A DNA stretch of 64,000 bases from Umbelopsis ramanniana AG (GCF_025399195.1 NW_026252113.1:62001-126000); one strand, 5' to 3'; counted from the stretch's first letter, positions 23,076-35,838 are shown. Program-made: numbers and translations. The notes: generated from the sequence alone by a model not told the origin.

Positions 23076-25516
23076 TTAAAACTTGTTATGGATGCTGCGG
23101 CTCTCCTTAAGTTCACGAACGCCCTCAAGAACAGTGTCCAAGGGAATGGTTTGACCCTTGGCCTTGCTACCGACGTCATCACGGTTGCGAACGTTAATAG
23201 ATCTGGTAGATTCTTCCTCGGCACCAACAACTACATTGGGCAAAAGGGTTTAGTAAGACAGTCGTCGGAGATGGGTCGGAGTGATCGAGAAGATTTGGTT
23301 ACTTACCGAAAATGAAGTTGTACTGAGCCAACTCAGCGTTACGAATCTTCTTGTTCAACGTATTGTCCGACAAATCGGCATCAGCGTAAATACGCAAAGC
23401 AGTCAATTTGTCGACAATTTCTTGAGCATAGCCATTGAAGGCAGCAGCGACAGGAACCAAGCAGATTTGACGAGGAGAAAGCCAGAAGGGGAACTTTCCA
23501 CCAAAGTGTTCAATCAAAATGGCCATCATACGTTCGACAGAGCCGAGAATAGCACGATGGATAATAACGGGGCGAGCAAAAGCACCATCACCACCTTCCT
23601 GGTTACCGTGGTCGGTACGGAACTGAAGTTGGAAACGTTCTGGCAATTGGAAATCCAATTGAATAGTAGCGCACTGGTGCTTGCGGTTCAAGGCATCGGA
23701 GATGACAATGTCGACCTTGGGACCATAGAACGCACCATCACCAGGGTTGAGTTCCCATTCTACATTGTTGGACTGGCAGAATTTGTTCAAAGACTTCTCC
23801 AACATAGCTTCGGCATTGTTCCAGACGCTAAGCTCACCAAGGTAGCTTTCAGGACGAGTGGACAACTTGAGATGGAATTGGAACCCGAAGATACCGTACA
23901 CATGCTTTAAGAAGTCAAAGCAGCCATCCATTTCATTTTCAATTTGTGCGGGCATACAGAAGATATGAGCATCATCCTGTTGGAAACGACGAACACGAGT
24001 CAAACCTGACAAGGCACCGGAGAACTCGTTACGGTGAAGAACACCGAAATCAGCAAAACGCAAGGGAAGTTCACGGTAACTGCGCTCACGATGGCCAAAG
24101 ATGAGACAGTGACCAGGGCAGTTCATAGGCTTAAGACCGAATTCTTCCTTCTCAACCTCAAGGCAGAACATGTTCTCCTTGTACTTGGCAGCGTGGCCAG
24201 AAGTATTCCACAACTTCATGTTGTACATGTTGGGACTCATGACTTCAGTGAAACCACGGTGGTGGTATTCCTCCTTCATCAAATCCATCAAGGTGTTGTA
24301 GATACGGGCACCGTGGGGAAGCATGAAAGCTGATCCAGGAGACAATTCGTGGAAGAAGAACAGCTCTTGTTCCTTGCCGATCTTACGATGATCACGCTTA
24401 GCTGCTTCTTCAATGAACTTCTTGTATTCAGTCATCTGCTTCTTGTCAGGGAAAGAGATACCGTAGATGCGTTGCAAAGAGTCGTTCTTAGCATCACCCA
24501 AGAAGTAGGATGCAGAGTTCTGATAGGTAATACAATCTGTTAAGACAAGGTCTTCTATAATCGCAAACATGTTCAAACGTTTTCATTACCTTGGTAACAC
24601 TGAAAGCCTTGATTCTGCCAGTGTGAGGAACGTGAGGACCAACACACAAATCAATAAGAGGACCACATCGGTAAACAGTGGTAGAGGTACCATCCTGGAT
24701 CTTGTCTTTGATGATATGTTGCTTGTAAGGGTTGTGCTTGAACATTTCAAGAAGGTTCTCTTTGGAGACGATAAGACGCTCGAAAGGCTGCTTTTCCTTG
24801 ATAGCTGAGTTGGCAAGAGCCTCGATGGAGGGGTAATCTTGTTGCGTAACGGCACGATCCTTCAAACCCATTTCGTAGTAGAAACCGTCTTCCAACGGTG
24901 GACCGATGCAAAGATGGCCGCCATAATGTCTCTCGCAAGATTCTCCGAGAACGTGAGCACTAGAGTGCCAGAAGACACGCTTACCCTCTTCATTTTCAAA
25001 GTCAAGCAATTCAAGTTGGCAGGATTCTTCGAGAGGACGGTTCAAATCCCAAAGGTTACCGTTGACCTTGGCAATCACAATACGGTCACCAAGAGACTTG
25101 GCAATGGACAATGCGACGCTCATGGGAGTGGTTTCCCAGGAGGTACCTTCCTTGGTGTTACCGTCAGGCAAGGTGACAGTGATGGGTTCGCGTGGTTTGT
25201 CTATGGAGAGAAATGTAGAGTCAGCGACAAGGAAAGCGTAAGTGGGTTTACCACAGATCACATGTATCACTTCCATGAGTAAAAAGAAATACTTTTACAT
25301 ACTCTTGATATCTTCATCATACTCTGCCTTCAGGCGCTCAAACATTTCAATACGATGATCAAAGTATTCGGGCTTGGGAGTGAATTCCAGAGGGTAAGAT
25401 GGGCCATCACCAGCGGGGGCTTTGGCCTTCTTGGGCTTCTTTTCTCCTTTGCTGGAAGGCTTTTCTTGGTTAACGTTGAGATTTTGCATCTTTTGTTCCA
25501 CTTCGGCGGTAGACAT
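23076..25516 (-). CDS. Threonyl-tRNA synthetase
   Basis: Four exons (25303-25516, 24590-25200, 23307-24519, 23076-23230) give 730 residues, close to yeast cytosolic ThrRS. The order is a TGS domain ('[15 protein letters not shown]'), the HxxxH editing/SAD domain ('[18 protein letters not shown]'), class II motifs with '[20 protein letters not shown]', motif 2 '[15 protein letters not shown]', motif 3 '[16 protein letters not shown]', and the anticodon-binding domain at the C-terminus. It charges tRNA-Thr and clears mischarged Ser. The acceptor at 24519 was chosen because it restores the conserved K-N-S-A-S-Y block. Another in-frame ATG at 25579 would add 21 residues. Confidence 0.97.
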
Positions 25517-26174
25517 GTTCAGTGACAGCAAACCAAACGACGATAGGTGTAAAGAATCTTGAAAACTGAAAGCTGTCACTTTTTAATTCGATGGACCTGG
25601 CTAAGCCACCGGACTGGCACATTCTGACTCAGTCTTTGCAACATCCACCCTTTATAGCATATGGTCTTGGTATGAACGCTGAGCTGTCATGATACTTCAT
25701 AACTACTTAATTTTGGTAGAAAAAGTGACTTAAAATTGATATATGAAGGTGCAGTTTGCTTGTAGTGACACCTCAAAGATTTCCTATGAATACTCAACAT
25801 TTTAACACACGCAAATAAAAGGTGCATCTTTTTGTTTAATGAATCATAACTGCACTCGATAATGCATATGAAATACAGAATATTGAAATGGCAAATGAAA
25901 TAATATAGCACATGACATATGAAAGCAAAGAGGCTATGTAACAATTATGACTCGTACTCCTCGGTTAGTAGGAACCGGTGCGAATTTCAACGTTTTTATA
26001 TAGTAAGTGCAATTTATTCAATCAATTCTTGTTGTTCTTCTTTTTAGAGAATGCCTGGGTTCAGCTCACTACTTGCTTCATACGATTCTTCATCGTAACT
26101 TTAAAGGTAAATTGGTCCAAATTATCAGTATTTGCGAGACACAGTAACTCATCGTGGGTGCGCAAGAGACTTAT
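25517..26174. other. Spacer upstream of the ThrRS gene
   Basis: This 658-bp AT-rich region contains the ThrRS promoter. I see no tRNA, repeat or supported coding frame in it. Confidence 0.35.
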
Positions 26175-26525
26175 TTATTTCCATTGAAAGTAGCACCTCG
26201 ATCCTATCTTATTGTGCGGCTTTAGTTCATCTTTATATACAACTATGTACGTCTTTGCATCTTCGTCTTGCAACTTATAAGCTTGACTCGTATGGCAGAA
26301 GTTATGTCTTATATTGTTCGCCTCTTCGCTCCATGAAATTTTATCGTTTGATATATGCAAGTACTTTCCAGTCTTGGTGTTACTAATACGTATAAATTTG
26401 GGATCTTCTTCATGATATACATGTACTTCATCTGCTGCATATTCATCATCGACCACACGTAGAATACCATCCTTTGTTTTGAGATAATTCTTCTTCAAAT
26501 GAATGCTTTCAAAATATAACTTCAT
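26175..26525 (-). CDS. Small unknown protein, 116 aa
   Basis: A single open frame of 116 codons starts at the ATG at 26525. The sequence is charged and mostly beta-like, with 'FIRISNTKTGKYLHIS' and 'DAKTYIVVYKDEL'; the repeated pattern of short strands with aromatic and turn residues recalls a single beta-trefoil-like unit, but this is impression only. There is no signal peptide or membrane segment. It sits in a long AT-rich region with no clear neighbour within 600 bp. It could be a real small gene or a chance frame; the sensible composition and lack of overlapping alternatives favour the former weakly. Confidence 0.45.
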   Translation of the reverse strand: MKLYFESIHLKKNYLKTKDGILRVVDDEYAADEVHVYHEEDPKFIRISNTKTGKYLHISNDKISWSEEANNIRHNFCHTSQAYKLQDEDAKTYIVVYKDELKPHNKIGSRCYFQWK

Positions 26526-27664
26526 TTTTCACAGTGCCTCTAGAGTAGCGAGAAATTTCTTGAGTGCTCGGTGAGCAAAAGGAGTTTTTGTGAGTTGTGA
26601 AAGAGAAGAGATTGAACATTTTATGCCAAACATTTTTTAAAAACTAAAGGATTTGTGCAACACGCACCCATACAGCTGATACGTATTCGCTGCGCGCAGT
26701 GAGCTGTTACAGATGCCCAGAGATTCTATTCAGTTATACTTCTTGGCGGTGACAACAATATCACAATCAGCCGAAATTGCTTGTAATTGGCAATTATTCT
26801 ACAGCATTAGTTATGGGAGATATGTAACGTATGATCATTTTTCATGTTTAATATCCACAGATGTGGTTTCAAGGTTTTTCTTTCTAAGACGTCATTACTA
26901 AGGCTTCATTGCTGCATTTTACAAAATGCACTGTTATAAATGTAGGAAAGATACTAGGCTTGTAATCATCCTTAAAATGTCACCTTTCAGCCAAGGTGTA
27001 GTGGCTCACTTTGTCTTTTTGAAAAAGATCACAGTCCACTTGGAAGCGAGAGAATGCATCAGATACACTAACTGTCATGTTTATTTTGAAGCCTAATTGT
27101 CTATAAAATGATATAGAGATATATAGCCTTGGCTACATCAAGAATCAGCAGCTGGACTCTACATTTCAATAGTAGATCAACTAGTTCTAAAACCTGTCAT
27201 GTTCAGAAATAGCCATATCCATAAGTAAGGATTAAAGAAGACTCTTTAACATTTCCACATCCTCCCCTCTGATCTGGAATAAGGTAAGTGCAGTAGGGCA
27301 AACTATATAATTTCCACTAGAAATTCTTTTTACCTTTGGATCGGTAATAGGATGTCATATTTTGGATCAACACTGCAGAAGACTCTACTAAAACACTGTC
27401 AACATTGATAGTTTGTTGGTTACTGCGTCAAGGCAAAGGTAAAAGCCTTTGTAGCATCCATAACTTAGTTTACTTTGTGCATCGTAAGCAGTTATTAGTT
27501 TAGGCTTTGTGCCTAAAGGCCGTGGTGAAGGCTGGCTTCATTGAGGATAGGTAAGCATTATGCGGTGTTTGAACGCCGCGGTCGTCGAGCCTGGTTCCAG
27601 CATGTGATTGAAACAAGGTAGCCCCAAAGAACAAACTTTTGTATTCTTGTTCTTCTCAACACCA
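26526..27664. other. AT-rich intergenic region
   Basis: This 1.14-kb stretch lies upstream of the enoyl-CoA hydratase gene. The reading frames in it are short and featureless, and I see no tRNA, transposon end or notable inverted repeat. Confidence 0.35.
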
Positions 27665-28959
27665 ATGTCACGCCTCATTACAAAGTCTGCTCTTCTCAAG
27701 CCCTTGACTGCCTCAGCTCGGGTTTCTCTTGCCAGACCATTCAGCACCACATTTGTGCGATGTAAGTTTTCCTTTCTTACCCATTCCTTCACAACGCCAT
27801 ATAGTCTCACGTTCCTGTCAATACACCACAGGCAACGCCAGCACTACAGACGGAAACTACCAAAACATTGTCTCTGAGACCCGAGGCAAGGTTGGTCTTA
27901 TTACATTGAACCGCCCTAAGGCTCTTAACGCGCTATCCAGCGCTTTATTCCATGAGGTTAACGATGCTCTTTTCAAATTCGATGCGGATGAAAACATCGG
28001 TGCTATCGTCATCACCGGAAGCGAGAAGGCCTTTGCCGGTAAGGATGAGAGGAACTAATGCATGTATGTGCTTTTGTACTTGATTCTTACGTTCCTCACC
28101 TTGCCTAGCCGGAGCTGACATCAAGGAGATGAAGGATAACGTTGCTATTGAATGCTATAAGACCAACTTCCTTGGTCATTGGACTGACATTACCAAGGTC
28201 AAGAAACCTATCCTTGCTGCCGTCAATGGCTTCGCTGTAAGAGTTGTTTACGTGCATAAGCGTGGGAAACTAATCCCGAAACTTACCCTTTTCAATTCCA
28301 GCTTGGAGGAGGTTGCGAGCTTGCCATGATGTGCGATGTAAGGCTTACCTATCCTTGTCACACCTACGGTTGCTTAAATATAGGAGCTAATATTTCTTTT
28401 AGATCATCTATGCAGGAGACAAGGCAGTGTTCGGACAGCCTGAGATCAAGCTCGGTATCATTCCTGGTGCTGGTGGAACTCAACGTCTTGTTAAGGCAGT
28501 TGGCAAGTCCAAGGCTATGGAGATTTGCTTGACAGGTTCAGTCAATCTTAGTGCTGAGGAAGCTCTCAACCTTGGTCTTGTTAGCAAGGTTGTCCCAGCA
28601 GACCAGCTGGTTGATGAGACTATCAAGACCGCTGAGAAGATCGCCAAGATGTCACAGCCCATGACTCAAATGGTCAAGGAGTGCATTAATCAATGTGAGT
28701 CTACACCATACCGTCAGTAAACGAATACCTTTCGTCAATCTTACCAATGCATTTTCCGTTAGCCTTTGAGTTGTCTTTGACCTCCGGTTTGCTTTTCGAA
28801 CGTCGCCTCTTCCACAGCGGGTTTGGCACAGTAAGTGAAATTTGAGGACTGGTCAGGTATTGTCACATGCTGATAAGTTTTACTTCTTTCTAGCATGATC
28901 AAAAGGAAGGAATGAGTGCTTTCGTAGAAAAGAGAAAGCCTACGTTCGAAAACAAATAG
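27665..28959 (+). CDS. Mitochondrial short-chain enoyl-CoA hydratase (ECHS1-like)
   Basis: Seven exons (27665-27761, 27832-28038, 28109-28236, 28302-28337, 28403-28694, 28763-28830, 28894-28959) give 297 residues. The first 32 residues ([20 protein letters not shown] and on to FSTTFVR) are a typical mitochondrial presequence: Arg/Ser-rich, no acidic residue. The crotonase core is complete, with oxyanion-hole '[10 protein letters not shown]' and '[11 protein letters not shown]', and both catalytic glutamates present (GGGCEL and '[19 protein letters not shown]'). The enzyme hydrates trans-2-enoyl-CoA in mitochondrial beta-oxidation or amino-acid breakdown. The C-terminus '[13 protein letters not shown]' is family-standard. 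The window thus has a mitochondrial hydratase and a peroxisomal-type isomerase of the same superfamily. Confidence 0.95.
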
Positions 28960-29076
28960 ATAACTGCGCATGACACGTTTATTCATACTTTTAAATTCAA
29001 GTATATTAAAATACGAGTCATCAACCAAAACTGTTTACAAAAATGGAAAGTAGAAAATTCACAAGATCAGAGCTCT

Positions 29077-30663
29077 TTAGACGAGGATGATGCAGACAGC
29101 AAGTGCTACCAAAAGGGCATTGTAGGATGTACCGGTGATGGAAGCTGCGCTGCCGGGCGTAGTGCCGTTGGTGCCGTTGGTGCCGTTGGTACTATTGGTA
29201 CCGTTGGAAGTAAGGTTGGCTGGGATGAGCACTGAAGAGAAGAATAATCAAAGTCAGTCTAAATGGAGGAAAACAAAACCGAGAATGCATGCTATACACT
29301 TTACCTTGGTTGATGATCTGAATGACACCGTTGTTGGTCAAGACATTCTTATCAACGATGGTGGCATTGTCGACTATGACAACGAGAGAATCAGTATCCA
29401 TATGCTTGATAGACGAAGGCGGGACAGGGAGGCTCACTTACCGGTGTATTGAGTTCCGCTATCTTGAGTAAACAAACGCTTCAACAAGGCATACATCTGA
29501 CCGTTTTCACCAGTCATGTTGGTGGTGGTATTAGCCAAGCTCAAGTTTCCGCCCGCTAAGCTAGGGAAGGTGCTGTTTTGAGTGACATTGCTAGTATATA
29601 CAACACCCTGGACAACATGGTTCTTGAGGATGGCAGCAAGAGTAGCGTTGTCATACTGAGTGAGGTTAGCAGCCTTAATGGCATCGTCTGTGGGAGCAAA
29701 GAAAGTGATCTATGAAACCAAATGAGTCAGATTCAGAAGAAATTGTTTCACTTCGAAATTAAAGCTAGGGCCACTTACACCGGATGCGTTGTTAATCTGT
29801 GAAGACAAGTTGTACTGGTCGATGGCTTGCATGATCATGGAAGTGGAGGTCTTCTTGGCCAAAGTCGCAGTGGGAGAAACGGGAGGCAAGAGAATGCTGT
29901 CAATGTAGTAGATTATTCCATTGGAGGTAGTGACGTTTTCCTGCGACAAGCTATTGTATTGATCGAATCCATAGCCAATTTCAATGGTTCCATTGCTGGT
30001 AGCGTTTTCAGCCAAAAGTTTAGCCATGTGGGTTTGAGTGGTAGCATTGAAGTTCTTGACCAAGCCAATTGGGAGTCCAGTATTGTTAGGTAGTTTGTTG
30101 AGTGTTTCATTTGTTAACAACGTGTTGAAAAATTGTGGCAGTGTCGTTAGGTTGGCAGTATCAATAGTCTCGTTGACAACGTGGTAAGCAACAATATTCT
30201 CCCAGCCACCATAAGTTTCATTGATCAAAGTCATATTTGCTTGTTGGATAGCACTGTCCGTTGGGACGAAGCAAGTGTAAGTTCCAGAGGAGTTCAAAGC
30301 CTGTACAAGAGTGTTGTTGGTACCAAGGCCAGCAGCAATTTGAGCGAATGCAGTAGCATTGGTACTATTGGACATCAAGTACTCTACAATAGTTTGATTT
30401 TGAGGGGAAGGCGGAACAGATTCAGTAGGTTGAGGCAATCCCGAGCTTGTTTGGTTGGCAGGTGGAATGCCAGTTTGTACTGGTTGGCTAGAGGTGGGCT
30501 GCTCTGTCGAGCCAGGTTGGTCTGTTGAGCTAGGTTGGTCTGTTGCGCCAGGTTGACCCACCTCGGTAGTGGTAGGTTCGGTAATGATGGTGGTAATAAC
30601 TTGAGTTGATTGAGCAGCGACCACAGCAGCCATGACCAACGGAGTGAGCAATTGTAAACGCAT
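29077..30663 (-). CDS. GPI-anchored-type surface protein with two FAS1 (fasciclin) domains
   Basis: Four exons (29779-30663, 29442-29709, 29305-29373, 29077-29231) give 458 residues. An N-terminal signal peptide (MRLQLLTPLVMAAVVAA) leads into a Thr/Ser/Pro/Gln-rich stalk with TDQPxST repeats (residues about 30-85). Two fasciclin domains follow, recognisable by 'NQTIVEYL', 'TYTCFVPTDSAIQQ', 'NGIIYYIDSILLPP' and then 'ITFFAPTDDAIKAANL', 'ILKNHVVQGVVY', 'NNGVIQIINQVLIP'. An Asn-Gly-Thr repeat and a hydrophobic C-terminus (ALLVALAVCIILV) after small residues fit a GPI-attachment signal. About 30 N-glycosylation sequons are present. Such proteins act in adhesion or wall organisation at the cell surface. 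The start was set at 30663, because the upstream in-frame ATG would spoil the signal peptide. Confidence 0.9.
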
Positions 30664-32331
30664 CTTTGAAAATAATAATAAATAAAGACAAGTCTTAGCA
30701 AGAAATGTCAAAGCGGGCATGCAAAGCCCGTTTTTTTATAGAGACATCGGACTTCATATCTCGTTTTACTAACCCCATCCATTTGGTAATGCATGGGCAA
30801 ATACGAGCAAACCTTGGCAATGATTTCAGAGATTATATCTATCTGCCAGTTAAATTGGCCCATTTTTCTAATTTTTCATGCAATCGATACAATTGCCCTA
30901 TAATCTGAAACAAACAAAAACAAAATGTTTTACATCGTGGTGAAACGATTGTTTTGAATTTGGTAAGAAAGTTCACAAGGCGCGATTCATCAAAAACAAC
31001 GTAATTAGATGATTCTAAATAGAACAAGAGTCATGACATGGATTAAAAACTTTGTTGTTCAGATACAAACGTACACTGGTTCTCCCCATATGCTAAGTCG
31101 GCATGAATGCGGACCCGCCGTATCGGACAGGGATAACAATGGTTTCTCATCATAACGACAGTAATTAGGTAGCTGTTCTAGGTCGAACGAGCGACCCAGT
31201 CAACTCCCACTTTTCCGCGCAGGCAATGTTTGCCCCAAAACGGAAAATTTCCGCTGTCATGTGACTAGTACGCGACATCCGTTTTGCTGGAAAGAGGTTA
31301 TCTTTGCATTTCTGCTGTATGAGCCGTCAAAGTGAGGCACCAAAAGGAAAATAAACGAACCCAGTATTTGTTTCATGTCATCGAAACGAATATCATGTTA
31401 TTTTTCTGATCGCAAAGTGTCGTGGCGCATGCAAGTACAAGGATATGACACTGGACGTGCTCAGAACGCTTGGTATGCAGGCTACGGGTAAGTCTCACTT
31501 CAAGCGGTTGCATTAAAATGGAACAAATGCTAGGTACAATTTAAAGAAAAGAACATGTATTTAAAAGGTTGACTCTAAAAATGCAGAAACGATAAGGCAG
31601 TTTACATAGAAATCTGCTTTGATCAAGCTCAACAAAACCAAACAAAGTGATGACTTTCCTTAATAAGGTGTTCTATATTAAAGTCATGGGGATCAACTGA
31701 AATGAAAGTGATTGATTATGTGATCAATCTACAATTGGAAGTTAGAAAAGGAATGGCAGCTATAAAAAAAATTTCAGCTTCCTGGTAATCCATTGGTACG
31801 GAACGAAAATGATGTTGTCTGATTTTTCCTTTTTTACTGATTTACAGTATGTGATTATCAGTATTGACCTAGGTTTTTTTTTATTATATCTCTGTGTTAT
31901 GCTTAAGTTCTGTATATTACAAAAGGGTCCAAAGTGCCTTTGATGCGATGCAGTTGGTTGTTGTGATCTTGGGTAATGTACAGACGAATAGTCTCAAATA
32001 ATGTTATAGTGAGTGATTGGCCACCACGCAACAGATCGTTTGCTACAAGAAGAGAAATTGTATATATGGGTTATTATGTAACCGCAGTTGCGTGAAGCGA
32101 ATCATAAATAACGATATATTGAATTGGATTACTCTATATTATGTGCCAACCTATATCGTCAACACAGTCTCTCTACTTTCTGATGACTACAGGCCACAGA
32201 TCAGCCTGGCAGCATTCAAAATTTTGATAAGTCACAAAAAGGCTCAAATGAGCAGTCACAACAGTTCGAATTTTTGCTTTCAGATTTTTTTTTTTGGTGC
32301 AACGAAGGCGAACCAACTCTACATTGACGCA
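30664..32331. other. Divergent intergenic region
   Basis: This 1.67-kb region separates the FAS1 gene and the NOL11-like gene. It is AT-rich. A candidate short exon at 31429-31487 (MQVQGYDTGRAQNAWYAGY) with a good GTAAGT donor is described under findings. A poly-T/CT tract directly precedes the NOL11-like start. Confidence 0.35.
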
Positions 32332-35300
32332 ATGCCCGGATTCACTCTAGAAGATCCGTACCCGCTCTCAGCATTCAAGAGTACAACCTTGGAAGCTGTT
32401 GGTCAACGTTTTTGCGTTGATGTTCTTCCAGTTGATGCCTCAATTCCTACTGGCGATGCTAGTGAGATTGACGGTACAGCCGAGAGCAATTTGGCTGCTG
32501 TAACAGTCCAGGGCGAGGCAATCAAACTATACAACGTATGTAAAGACTATTAAGCCTGTTACAATAAGAAGACATTTTGATTAGCACTAACCTTTTGTGC
32601 ATTTCATTTCTAGATCTCGGATCAAAATTGTATCAAGTCTTGGTCAACTCCTCCCAGCGTTGTGTTCAACGGTCCAGCACGCATCCTTACTAAACAGAAC
32701 GACAACCAATTGGATAGATATATATATATTGCTGTTGCCTCTGGTCCAGACATCACCTCAAAGGAGGAAGGAAGAGTAGTGTGGTTGTGGAAAGATTGCG
32801 ACGAATCAGCCCATGTTGACAGTGCACAGGATGCCGGTTTGAAAAAGACAACAAAAATGGTGTGCTATCTTACGAAGAATCCATGTTCAAAATTACTGAT
32901 TTACTAACGGTTAGCTCACAATAGTTCAAAGACAAAATCCAAGCTGTTCTCGTGTCACCGGTTTTACAAGCATATGTCCTACTCGTTAATGAGAATGGTT
33001 CAGTGGCTTTGGTTACTGCTGATCTTGGACGAGTCGCAGCAAATTATGAGCCATCAAAAAGGTATGTAGAAATGGCATCCGAACATCTTAGCTTGCAACG
33101 CTGGCTTATACTCTACTAGTGATAGAACTGTCGTATGGTCCAACATCATCACAACGCCAAGCACCATTGGGCAATCATCATTCATTCCTACATCAATGGT
33201 GCCAGTAGCATCAACGCTTGTGGCGACACTTACAAAGACGAAAAATGCATACTCTCTCACAATACTCTATGTAAATGAAGAGCGACGAAGTGTTGATGAA
33301 TTGACCAGCTTCGACATTCAATCAGAAAAGGAATTGGTGTCATATAGCTTTCATTCACAAAAGGGCATATTCTGCGTTCTCGGTATGTACTTGCTTTCAC
33401 TATGGAAGACATGAGCGTAGTGCTCACTCTCTATTTTCTACTCAGACCAATCTGGAACATGGTCGGTGTATCAGATCAAACTGAAGCACGGTCCATCCAA
33501 CAAAGTTGTAGCCGATGTTACGAAACCAATATCATTACCATTGAACAACCTTCACCGAGATACTCCCACTAAATCACAAGCGTCTTTGGTATCTAACCAT
33601 AACACATTGGCCATGACCACCCTTCAAGATAACTATGTTGCCATTGTCACCGGTAACAAGCATTCAAGTAAGGCATTCCCACCTTCTGGGCGAACATGCA
33701 TACATCATGCTAAATGCCTCAATTTTTTTTTCTAGCTGAGCATATCGTTAGCATTTGGGATGTTCGATACGGTACTCTCCAAACTTCTACAAGCATCAAG
33801 AATGATACATCATCCCAGAAGACCAAAGATACCAAAAGCTCAGATAGTCACATAATGTACAAGGTAAGCGGATGGTCAATTAGATATTCATCAGCGTTAC
33901 CAAGTCCCGTTTCTGACCACCATACTACTACTTTAGATCACATCGCTACCAAACACAACCATTGCCTTGACGGTGTCATCACTTAAGCGTTCTGGCATTA
34001 AGCAATCGAAAGGAAGTGTTATTTCGAGCTCAGTTGTCTATCTCATCCACTATCATTATGCTCCAATGTCACTTTTGGCCGCTATGAACACCATGAAGGT
34101 GACTAGTCAGCAGCTCAATATTCAAGGCTCTGGTGCTCATCACGGAATTGGTATTCTACAGAGCGGACATGATGCTATGAATAATTTTATATCGGTAAGG
34201 CTCAAACCAGTGTTTCTGCTTGTTTGCGCACGGTCTTTAATCTTTTTGCATGTTTCAAGTTCGATGATCAGGAACCCGCACAACAGGTGTATGACTCTTG
34301 GGTGAAAAACATTGACTCGAATCAGCAGGCTCAGGACCAAGTTCTTGCCAAGCTTATGGCAGCTGATATCTCGACTGCCGACTTCACCAAGACCTTCCTC
34401 CAATATGCCAAGCACGCTAGTGAGGCCCAAGTCACATCAGATATTGTCATGGCCGAGAATGGAAATGACGTTAGTGATACACTGGACAACGTATCTGCTA
34501 CCGAATTATCGAGTCAATCGACAAAGCAATCAAGAAATGTAGATGTGGAGGTAAGAATGGGTTCTATTTATGCGCTGTCCACGTTTCTACGGAAGCTCAG
34601 AAATAACATCGAGTCTCTATTTGTAACAGAACGTGGCCAACCTCTCGTATCAAGTCCTTCAGGCTGTGGTATCCAAATGCTTTGCCACCCTTGACAACGG
34701 AAAGCCCAATTTAGATTTCTGGCCGGTCGCGGTGTTGGAGTTCCTCGCATCTCGTGGTGTCTTATACAGCAATTTCGTATCAGGAGGAATCGTTCCGGCC
34801 GTCATGGCACGGGAAGACTGGGTACAGTACCACGCCTTTTGAGCGATGATGTCATTCATGACATATGAAATGCTAACGACTTTTGTATGATAGCATATAC
34901 TTGCAGTGGTGTTGAAGCACGTACAAGATATACCAGAAGCCGATCTTATTCGTGTTGTTCGGACCATGGCGGAGAAGGTTAGAGAGGATGAAGCAAATTG
35001 GAAAGACAAGTTTGCGCTGTACTTCAAGTTGGTCGTGGAAGCGCCCCGCAATGATATCTTTATGCAACAAGCCGTCAAGCGTATTGGTGCTGATGAACTT
35101 TTCATTGTCCTTCAAACGCTACGTGACTGGATGGACTGGTGGGATGAACAAGGAGGAGGATCTTCTAGCAAAAACTCAGAACCGGCGGGTGTACCTAAAT
35201 TTGTCCATGTAATTTTTTTTTTGAAGTCCACCATGCTGCAACACAGACAAATAGTTGACTGACCCCATCTTTTTATATCAGGTCATTGAGTTCGCCAATA

Positions 35301-35599
35301 TCTTCTTGGACGTTCACTTCCCAACATTGATTTTAGAATCATCCATGCACGAGTTGGTACAAGCACTTAGAGAAAGGGTACAGCAGGAACTGCAAATGTG
35401 CTCAGATATGGAAGAACTTCGCGGAGTTTTGGATTTGTTCTATAGGAAAGATCTCGCTCGTAAAGCTGCCCCTGCTAACAAAACGCGGCCGTCTGATGCC
35501 CCACAGAACGAGCTTAGTAAATATCGCAAGGAACTTAAGGGCAAATTTGGTGGTGAACAAGGTGTTCCTCAATATAGAGTGGAGATATTTCAGTTTTAA
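32332..35599 (+). CDS. NOL11/UTP8-like nucleolar protein (SSU processome, t-UTP)
   Basis: Eleven exons (32332-32535, 32614-32859, 32925-33061, 33120-33382, 33446-33667, 33736-33863, 33937-34194, 34260-34550, 34630-34821, 34894-35208, 35282-35599) give 857 residues. The N-terminal half is a degenerate beta-propeller; the diagnostic stretch is 'HIVSIWDVRYGTLQTSTSI', matching the human NOL11 pattern 'LSVWNIKFQTLQTSKEL'. The C-terminal half is helical and ends 'YRVEIFQF', like the human 'YSIEVLELF'. Human NOL11 and yeast Utp8 act in the t-UTP subcomplex for pre-rRNA transcription and 18S processing. The start at 32332 (MPGFTLEDPYPLS) was preferred because upstream frame extension crosses a poly-T tract. 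All joins are in phase. Confidence 0.8.
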
Positions 35600-35762
35600 T
35601 CTTCCAATACACTTGAAATAAAAAAAGAAAACCCAACCTGCCCATGATGTCCATCCCCCCATAGCCTTGGCCCAAGTTCCGAGTTTGGACAGCCAGCACG
35701 AGTGCTTCGCGATGATGAGATACGTTTTGTGTAAAATCATTTGCAAAAAAATTTTTTTTTTT

Positions 35763-35770
35763 TATATAAG
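35763..35770 (+). promoter_or_regulatory. TATA box of the small-exon Ala/Pro/Glu-rich gene
   Basis: TATATAAG lies 76 bp before the ATG at 35839, followed by a CT-rich leader. The arrangement suggests a strong core promoter, consistent with the biased codon use of the downstream gene. Confidence 0.5.
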
Positions 35771-35838
35771 GCGCATGAAAAATCCAAACCCTCATTGAAA
35801 TCGTTTTTGTGCTTTCTCTTCTCACTTTAATACACAAA

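Noticed and set aside
23281-23910. 209-codon plus-strand frame
   Set aside because: It is antisense to the conserved catalytic part of threonyl-tRNA synthetase, a typical shadow frame.
25025-25050. B-box-like GGTTCAAATCCC
   Set aside because: It lies within the coding exon of threonyl-tRNA synthetase and has no tRNA arms around it.
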